A stretch of DNA of 7,583 nt from JALZIF01 sp964584905. GTDB taxonomy: Bacteria > Gemmatimonadota > Gemmatimonadetes > Gemmatimonadales > Gemmatimonadaceae. The notes under the pieces were generated by a model. It was not told the origin of the DNA. It made no database searches and saw nothing but the letters and a program-made list of their open reading frames with translations. The position numbers and the translations under genes were made by a program. The DNA is taken from NCBI GenBank assembly GCA_964584905.1, contig CAZPCC010000377.1:1-7583 (forward strand), given 5' to 3'. Of this stretch, positions 1 to 4,301 are shown in pieces (position 1 is the first letter of the stretch; every line of letters starts with the position of its first letter).

Positions 1-5
1 GCGGT

Positions 6-69
6 AATTGGGAACCGGCAACCGGGGGTGGTAAGCGGTATCCGACCGTTTTCCAATTTCCCATTTCCC
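6..69. repeat. Degenerate heptamer inverted repeat downstream of the bacilliredoxin gene
   Basis: The left side reads as three seven-base words (AATTGGG, AACCGGC, AACCGGG at 6-26). The right side reads as CCAATTT, CCCATTT, CCC (53-69). The reverse complement of the right side matches the left at about 11 of 17 positions, and some mismatches would be G-U pairs in a minus-strand transcript. It resembles the better-paired heptamer hairpins at 612-659 and 1059-1137 but is much weaker. It is cut by nothing visible, although it starts near the window edge, so a larger structure may extend outside. Confidence 0.4.
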
Positions 70-75
70 GCCTTT

Positions 76-106
76 CACCCCCGACCCCCGACCCCCGACC
101 CCCGCG
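76..106. repeat. (CCCCGAC)n heptamer array at the 3' end of the bacilliredoxin gene
   Basis: The A of each unit falls at 77, 84, 91 and 98, an exact seven-base period. The array ends four bases from the TGA stop at 111-113, so in the minus-strand transcript a (GGGGTCG)n tract follows the stop almost at once. Positions 78-103 are identical over 26 bases to 4333-4358, inside the 3' end of the histidine kinase gene. On the minus strand four runs of G separated by TC fit a G-quadruplex motif. Confidence 0.9.
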
Positions 107-110
107 CTCC

Positions 111-524
111 TCAGCAGTACTCGGCGAAAGCTTCCTTCAGATCGGCTGCTATCTCCGAGGCCTGGCGGCCTTCGATCTGATGGCGCTCGATCATGTAGAC
201 GATCTTGCCGTCGCGCATTAGCGCAATCTGAGGTGACGAAGGCCGGTAGCCGGTGAAATAGGAGCGGGCACGCTCGGTTGCCGCGGTGTCCTGCCCGGCG
301 AACACGGTCGTCAGGTGGTCGGGGCGCTTGTCGGAGGCCAGTGCCTCACGCACGGCCGGTCGAGCGTTCCGCGCGGCACATCCACAGATGGAATTGACTA
401 CCACCAGCGTGGTGCCCTCTGCGTCACGCAGCTTAGCATCCACTTCCTCGGGCGTGCGCATCTCCTCGACGCCGAGTTGAGTGAGCTCCTGCCGCATCGG
501 GGTCACAAAACGTTCATCATACAT
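111..524 (-). CDS. BrxA/BrxB (YphP/YqiW) family bacilliredoxin
   Basis: This 137-residue thioredoxin-fold protein matches my recollection of Bacillus YphP/YqiW nearly end to end. Visible hallmarks are the TTLVVVNSICGCA active-site stretch (about 38-50, redox cysteines C47 and C49 in a CGC motif), ARPA (54-57), TVFAGQD (73-79), the YFTG..PSSP block (89-98) and a C-terminal cysteine (C137). In Firmicutes the family reduces mixed disulfides between bacillithiol and protein thiols in the cytosol; whether this host makes bacillithiol cannot be seen here. The ATG at 524-522 is chosen because homology begins there. The frame stays open to 797, but that extension is low-complexity and runs through the repeat and hairpin. 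There is no clear Shine-Dalgarno; a (GTCGAGG) array ends two bases upstream. It is the last gene of the co-directional set, 142 bases after the GroES-like gene. Family call is firm, physiological role less so. Confidence 0.93.
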   Translation of the reverse strand: MYDERFVTPMRQELTQLGVEEMRTPEEVDAKLRDAEGTTLVVVNSICGCAARNARPAVREALASDKRPDHLTTVFAGQDTAATERARSYFTGYRPSSPQIALMRDGKIVYMIERHQIEGRQASEIAADLKEAFAEYC

Positions 525-526
525 TA

Positions 527-556
527 GTCGAGGGTCGAGGGTCGAGGGTCGAGGGG
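527..556. repeat. (GTCGAGG)4 heptamer array at the bacilliredoxin start
   Basis: Four perfect tandem GTCGAGG units occupy 527-554, followed by GG. The array begins two bases upstream of the ATG of the bacilliredoxin gene, so in the sense strand the leader is a CCTCGAC repeat with no purine-rich ribosome-binding site. Either translation starts without Shine-Dalgarno pairing or transcription starts very close to the ATG. Confidence 0.9.
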
Positions 557-611
557 CACGCGTTTGATGTACTAACATCTCAAGTCTAACACGCGTTCCA
601 TGAGTAGAGAC

Positions 612-659
612 GAGAAATGCGAAATGCGAGTTGTGTGCCTCTCGCAATTCGCAATTCTC
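612..659. repeat. Heptamer-built hairpin after the GroES-like gene
   Basis: Arms 612-630 and 641-659 pair over 19 bp with two mismatches around a 10-base loop. Each arm is a doubled seven-base word: GAAATGC twice then GAG on the left, CTC then GCAATTC twice on the right. In the transcript the stem starts seven bases after the TAA of the GroES-like gene. No U-tract follows the 3' arm, so a classic Rho-independent terminator is not supported. A role in mRNA 3' protection or partial termination is possible. Confidence 0.8.
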
Positions 660-666
660 ATTTCTG

Positions 667-1020
667 TTAGTCTCGCGCGAGCGCCAGAATCGCCGTCTGC
701 GGCACCACCAGGTAGCGCTCGCCATCGAAAGTGATCTCCACCGCTGCCTTTCGAAAGAAGAGGGCGTAGTCGCCGGGTCTGGCCTGCATGGGAACAAACC
801 GCGTCTCGCGCGACGCCATGCGCCACGGCTCCTCGTTCGACTCGGCCATGTCGGGCATCGGAAGCCCCGGCCCGGTCGCGATTATGCGGCCCCCCTGCAC
901 CGCCTGACTATCAATCGCCGTCGGCGGAAGGTAGAGCCCCACCTTGGTGCGCTCCTCGCCGTCCTCCGGCTGCACGAGCACGCGATCCCCGACTACGATG
1001 AGATGCTTTTTTGGTGCCAT
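667..1020 (-). CDS. Divergent GroES/Cpn10-family co-chaperone-like protein
   Basis: The 117-residue product has the GroES plan. The first strand VGDRVLVQPE lies at 10-19. A mobile-loop-like segment covers about 20-37, with the hydrophobic LYL (29-31) where GroES has its IVL GroEL contact. Then come GGRIIATGPG (43-52), PGDYALFF (82-89) and the C-terminal FDGERYLVVPQTAILAL block (98-114). Classical GroES is about 95-97 residues. The excess is mostly between GPG and PGD, where about 29 residues replace the usual 14 or so, in the roof-hairpin region. The function by family would be capping GroEL in the cytosol, but no groEL lies in the window, so this may be an accessory or specialised paralogue. 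The start is well supported: ATG with GGAG six bases upstream (1027-1030). Repeat hairpins flank both ends. Confidence 0.8.
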   Translation of the reverse strand: MAPKKHLIVVGDRVLVQPEDGEERTKVGLYLPPTAIDSQAVQGGRIIATGPGLPMPDMAESNEEPWRMASRETRFVPMQARPGDYALFFRKAAVEITFDGERYLVVPQTAILALARD

Positions 1021-1026
1021 CCGAGG

Positions 1027-1030
1027 CTCC
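1027..1030 (-). promoter_or_regulatory. Shine-Dalgarno site of the GroES-like gene
   Basis: GGAG on the minus strand lies six bases before the ATG at 1020-1018. It is the clearest ribosome-binding site in the window and contrasts with the genes whose starts abut heptamer repeats. Confidence 0.65.
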
Positions 1031-1137
1031 GTACGAGATGAGAGTTGCGAATGCGTACGAGATGCGAGATGCGAGATGCGAGGAATAGCAACTGACTATG
1101 AAGTGCGCTTTTCCTCGCAACTCGCATCTCTCATCTC
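1031..1137. repeat. GAGATGC heptamer array and long imperfect hairpin between the peptidase and GroES-like genes
   Basis: Three perfect GAGATGC units (1059-1079) followed by GAGG form the left arm of a stem (1059-1083). It pairs with 1113-1137 over about 25 bp with two or three mismatches and a 29-base loop. Further degenerate words (GAGTTGC, GAATGCG) and a duplicated GTACGAGATG (1031-1040, 1055-1064) fill the rest. In the transcript the 5' arm begins about three bases after the peptidase TAG stop. No U-tract follows. The element occupies nearly all of this 120-base spacer except the ribosome-binding site of the next gene. Confidence 0.8.
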
Positions 1138-1140
1138 ATT

Positions 1141-2523
1141 CTATCTGATAAGATGAAATTCGGTCTGCCTTCCGTGCGCCCAACGCGGAACTCCGTCGCT
1201 TCCGACCACCGCATCCTCTTCCTGGGCTGATCGAACGCGCTGTCCGCCCCACTCGGGCACCGGCGTGGTTGCCTGAAGCTCGATCGAGAACCACATGTCA
1301 GGTATGACCTTGTGGTCTCCGCGCCCCGGCACGCCGTCCTGATAGTCCCACAGGCCGATCAGCGGGCCGGCGCCGTGCCCGTGCGTGCCGATCGGATGGG
1401 TGTAGACAGTGCCGTCGATGCCAGAATCGCGCATGCGGCGGAGCGAAGCCTGGAGGATCTCGTTGCCGGTACGCCCGGCACGCAGCTCCGACATTACGAT
1501 GTCCTGCAAGGCATTCGACCTGGCGAGCGCTGCTTTGATTCCGGGCGGCGCCTCGCGCTCCCCTTCGCGCAGCACGTACCCCATGTGCTGCGTGTCGGTG
1601 GTGAGACGCATGGCCACAATGCCGAAATCGCAATGCAGCACGTCACCGCGCTGAATTACCGGATTGGCCGCCAGCGAATCGTCAGGCACGCCGCGGCGCT
1701 GCACGCTCACCGACGGATGGAACCAGCTGCCGAGCCCGAGGTCGTTCACCCGCTGCCGCATCCACCACACCACGTCATCGGTCCGCGTGACACCGGGCGT
1801 AATCACCGCATTGGAGAACGCTGTCTGGATGATCTCCCACGCCAGCCGGTTCATCCGCTCGAATACCTCGACTTCGCCCGGGATGCGGCTGGCGATCAGA
1901 TCTACCGGCAGCCCTTCGGCCGGCGCGAGGCGCGCAGCCCACTGCGGCCCCAGCGCCTCGCTCATTCCCTGGTACTCCCCCGCCGACAGTCCGTCGGCGA
2001 AGGCGAAGGTGCGCGACACATTGATTCCGATGCTCTTCGGCTGTCGCTCCTCCACCAGCTTCCGCAGCACCTGCCACTGCGCGTCGCCCCACAGCTCAGC
2101 GGTGCGATCCGTTCCGGGGCTCCCGGACGGAGTCGCCGGAACGGGAGTGGTGGAGCGCACCGCCGTGAACACACCGCCCTGGGATGTGCCGCCCAACGCA
2201 ATCCGGTCGACGCCGGCCGCTGCGCCGCGGTCGTGGAACACGTATATCGTGCGGCGGCGCGCCGCAAAGGTGGTCGGCGATACCAGCGACGAGAAGACGG
2301 GGTCCTCGTTATACTCGCGCATCGGCACCACCCAGAACTCGACCCCGTACTTTCGCATCAGCGCCGGCAGCACGGTCTCCATCCGCTCGGCCAGCCACTG
2401 CTGCTGCACCTCCGCCTGTTCGCGCAACGTTCCGAACGGACGCTCCTGAGCCTCGGCAGCGCGCCCACTCAGTACCAGCGCGAGCCCTACGACGGACATC
2501 CTCACGCGCACGAAGATCTGCAT
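1141..2523 (-). CDS. Secreted M24-family metallopeptidase (Xaa-Pro aminopeptidase/creatinase fold)
   Basis: The 460-residue product begins with a signal peptide: basic MQIFVRVR, a hydrophobic stretch at about 9-20, and a likely signal peptidase site after AEA (23-25). A creatinase-type N-terminal domain follows (about 30-200), then the pita-bread catalytic domain (about 220-450). All five likely metal ligands are visible: D299 in CDFG, D310 in TTDTQH eleven residues later, H383 in THGHGAG (H381 is the alternative), E415 in FSIEL and E436 in QEEDAVV. The family uses two divalent metals to cleave N-terminal residues, often before proline, or related amide bonds; the substrate here is unknown. 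The accessory histidine usually found about seven residues after the metal histidine is not obvious. I prefer the ATG at 2523-2521 with weak GTGGA upstream; a TTG seven codons earlier (2544) is possible. Probably periplasmic or exported. Confidence 0.88.
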   Translation of the reverse strand: MQIFVRVRMSVVGLALVLSGRAAEAQERPFGTLREQAEVQQQWLAERMETVLPALMRKYGVEFWVVPMREYNEDPVFSSLVSPTTFAARRRTIYVFHDRGAAAGVDRIALGGTSQGGVFTAVRSTTPVPATPSGSPGTDRTAELWGDAQWQVLRKLVEERQPKSIGINVSRTFAFADGLSAGEYQGMSEALGPQWAARLAPAEGLPVDLIASRIPGEVEVFERMNRLAWEIIQTAFSNAVITPGVTRTDDVVWWMRQRVNDLGLGSWFHPSVSVQRRGVPDDSLAANPVIQRGDVLHCDFGIVAMRLTTDTQHMGYVLREGEREAPPGIKAALARSNALQDIVMSELRAGRTGNEILQASLRRMRDSGIDGTVYTHPIGTHGHGAGPLIGLWDYQDGVPGRGDHKVIPDMWFSIELQATTPVPEWGGQRVRSAQEEDAVVGSDGVPRWAHGRQTEFHLIR

Positions 2524-2619
2524 AGTGTCCACTCGTTTTCTCAAAGGTTCTCAGAGTTCTGGTATGGATTCACACGCTCAGTTGTTATCGCCTTGCGTTG
2601 CTCCGGAGGCGGTGGCTAG

Positions 2620-2695
2620 CCCCTAGTCCCTAACCCCTGACCCCTAGCCCCTAGCCCCTAGCCCCTAGCCTCTGGCCCCTGGCCCCTGGCCCCTC
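2620..2695. repeat. CCCCTAG/CCCCTGG heptamer array overlapping the membrane-protein 3' end
   Basis: Ten consecutive seven-base units plus a partial one are readable: CCCCTAG, TCCCTAA, CCCCTGA, CCCCTAG four times, CCTCTGG, CCCCTGG twice, then CCCCTC. The array supplies the last codons and the TAG stop of the membrane-protein gene and extends into the spacer before the M24 peptidase gene. On the minus strand it is a run of G-blocks with CTA or CCA spacers. Unit drift from TAG to TGG along the array suggests local duplication with mutation. I found no matching inverted arm nearby. Confidence 0.9.
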
Positions 2696-3158
2696 TTCGA
2701 ATCATCCACCGCCTTACGATCTGAACCGCTGCTGCCAGAAAGAGGGCGTACGCGCAAACGGCGACGGAATTCCTGATCAGCGTCTGCAGAATGTCCGCGC
2801 GCCACTGCGGCCACTCCATGGCCGTGCTGCCGATACGCTCCATGCCCGCAGCCACGAACACGGCGCTCGTCGCCACGGAGGCCGCGCTCTGCACGAGAGC
2901 GAATAGCGGGGCCCGCCATATCCACTGCCGCAGCGGATAGTTGCCAAGGTGCAGCGTGACGAAGGCAGCCAGCAGCGCCAGCCCGCCTATCACCGCCAGA
3001 ATGACCACCAGCCCCGTCACCTGGAGCATGGCAAGCCTGTAGAGACGCAGCGTAACGCCAGTTACCACCGCAACCACGACGAGCGAGAGCGAGAGCCGCC
3101 GCACAACGCTCGGCTCCAACGCCTGCCACTCGAGCGCATCCTGCGGAAAGAAGCGCAT
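2658..3158 (-). CDS. Small integral membrane protein of unknown function
   Basis: I do not recognise this 166-residue protein. It shows four probable membrane helices at about 20-37, 44-69, 82-105 and 127-148. The N-terminus is short and polar with several aromatics, and positive charges (R148-R155) follow the last helix. No catalytic motif is visible. A loop between helices 3 and 4 contains MEWPQWRAD (114-122). The ATG at 3158-3156 has AAGG nine bases upstream, an acceptable ribosome-binding site. The gene lies 78 bases after the esterase stop with no repeat between them, so these two are the pair most likely to be co-transcribed. Its last eight or so residues (about 158-166) and the stop codon are encoded by a heptamer array, so the native C-terminus may once have been different. 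Confidence 0.72.
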   Translation of the reverse strand: MRFFPQDALEWQALEPSVVRRLSLSLVVVAVVTGVTLRLYRLAMLQVTGLVVILAVIGGLALLAAFVTLHLGNYPLRQWIWRAPLFALVQSAASVATSAVFVAAGMERIGSTAMEWPQWRADILQTLIRNSVAVCAYALFLAAAVQIVRRWMIRRGARGQGPEARG

Positions 3159-3236
3159 AGGGTGCAGCCTTACGCCTTCAAAGCGCGCCTGCGCTCCATG
3201 GACGCACGGCAGTTCCGGATTAGAAGGGGCTCGAAG

Positions 3237-4223
3237 TCAGCGAGATTCCGGGTCATCAGCGGGTCGGTCCGTGAGGTGCGTGGCGAGCCACGCGAGGCTC
3301 TCGGAAACGTGCGCGCGCCAGTACGGCCAGTCGTGCTTGCCCGGCCACTCATTGTAGAGGACGGAGGCGCCGACGGTGTTCAATTCATAGGCGAAGGCGC
3401 GGTTGGCATTTATCCACGGATCCTCCACTCCGACATCCAAAAAGATAGGCGGCAGCGCCAGCTCGGCATGCACTCGCTTACGGACCATCGTGACCGGATC
3501 CCGGGATAGCCAGGCGACCGTATCATTGCCAAAGGCATCCCGCAGCACGTTCCACAACCTGGCGTTGCGTACCCGGATACTGTCCATACTGCGCAGATAG
3601 CGTGGCGGCGCCTCGAACGGCTCCGGACCCGCGAACAACGGTGCCACCACTCCGGAATGGCTCGCCGCCGCCGAGAACACGTCGGGGTAGCGGAGTGCGA
3701 GCGTGAGCGCCCCGTAGCCCCCCATGCTCAGGCCGGCGATTCCACGGTGCGTGGAATCGGTCAGCGTGCGGTAGTTGCTGTCGACGTGCGCCACGAGATC
3801 GCGAGCGATGTAATCGTCGTAATGCGGCCATGGTACGCAGTAGCTCTCGGCGGGCTCCTCGCGTGGCGGATCGCGCCGGCAACTCGCGTAGTTTCCCAAC
3901 GAGTTCCAGGTGGTGTACCAGCCGTCGTCCCCGTCCGGCATTATCAGAATCAGCTCCGGTCCGCCGGCGGCGATCAGCGAGTCCATTACGACGTCGATGC
4001 TGCCTTGCTTCACCCAGTCCGTCTCCGCGCCCCACATTCCGTGCAGGTAGTATGCGACGGGATAGTGGCGCGCCGGCTGCGAATCGTACGACGGCGGGAG
4101 GTATACCATGTACTGCTTGTTCGTTCCCAGCGACTGCGACCACAGAGTGTCCGCGCGTACTTCTCCGCGCGCGCTGTCGGCGGTGACCGCGAGTTGAGCG
4201 AGAAGTGCGAGTGCGGAGAGCAA
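3237..4223 (-). CDS. Exported esterase of the antigen 85/esterase D (PF00756-like) alpha/beta-hydrolase family
   Basis: The product is about 328 residues. It shows YLPPSYD (41-47), the oxyanion-region LHGMWGAETDW (60-70), IMPDGDDGWYT (94-104), the nucleophile elbow GLSMGG with S166, a probable acid D268 in VGVEDPW and the catalytic histidine H297 in GKHDWPYW. Together these give a complete Ser-Asp-His triad in the usual order. C115 and C129 could form a disulfide. The family hydrolyses ester bonds, in some members of polysaccharide side chains or siderophores; the substrate cannot be told here. The N-terminus is hydrophobic (residues 1-15) and looks like a signal sequence, but it lacks the usual positive charge. 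The start is uncertain: TTG at 4223-4221 is used because an in-frame stop lies at 4271-4269 and no ATG lies between. A GGGGTCG array abuts this codon and no Shine-Dalgarno is seen. Function call firm; exact 5' end weak. Confidence 0.87.
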   Translation of the reverse strand: MLSALALLAQLAVTADSARGEVRADTLWSQSLGTNKQYMVYLPPSYDSQPARHYPVAYYLHGMWGAETDWVKQGSIDVVMDSLIAAGGPELILIMPDGDDGWYTTWNSLGNYASCRRDPPREEPAESYCVPWPHYDDYIARDLVAHVDSNYRTLTDSTHRGIAGLSMGGYGALTLALRYPDVFSAAASHSGVVAPLFAGPEPFEAPPRYLRSMDSIRVRNARLWNVLRDAFGNDTVAWLSRDPVTMVRKRVHAELALPPIFLDVGVEDPWINANRAFAYELNTVGASVLYNEWPGKHDWPYWRAHVSESLAWLATHLTDRPADDPESR

Positions 4224-4224
4224 T

Positions 4225-4248
4225 GGGGTCGGGGGTCGGGGGTCGGGG
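4225..4248. repeat. (GGGGTCG)3 array; left arm of a 24-bp perfect inverted repeat
   Basis: Three GGGGTCG units plus GGG end one base upstream of the TTG start used for the esterase. The 24 bases are the exact reverse complement of 4334-4357, leaving an 85-base spacer. In the minus-strand transcript this is the C-rich 3' arm of a potential long, very GC-rich stem whose 5' arm lies within the kinase coding sequence. As DNA, the + strand here fits a four-run G-quadruplex motif. Confidence 0.92.
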
Positions 4249-4301
4249 CAGGTTACCGAACAGAAAATCTATGCGTAGAGGTGACTTAGCGGCGCGGCGG
4301 A

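Noticed and set aside
527..556. CRISPR-like repeats
   Set aside because: Units are contiguous seven-base words with no unique spacers and no cas genes in the window.
612..659. Rho-independent terminator
   Set aside because: A good stem is present but no U-tract follows on the sense strand; the same holds for 1059-1137 and 4225-4357.
525..797. N-terminal extension of the bacilliredoxin to 228 residues
   Set aside because: The extra 91 residues run through the heptamer array, the hairpin and the 3' end of the GroES-like gene, and family homology starts at the ATG at 524.
1312..2619. Long plus-strand open frame (435 codons) opposite the M24 peptidase
   Set aside because: Low-complexity Arg/His/Pro-rich translation with no recognisable motif, antisense to a gene with a signal peptide and complete metal-ligand set; long antisense frames are expected in GC-rich DNA.
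2524..2619. Possible sigma-70 promoter for the M24 peptidase
   Set aside because: I could not find a -35/-10 pair with acceptable spacing; the candidate boxes were too weak to report.
2620..2695. Telomere-like repeat (CCCCTAG resembles plant and animal telomere units), suggesting a eukaryotic or linear-replicon end
   Set aside because: It is internal, short, degenerate and flanked by bacterial genes, and other spacers carry different heptamers.
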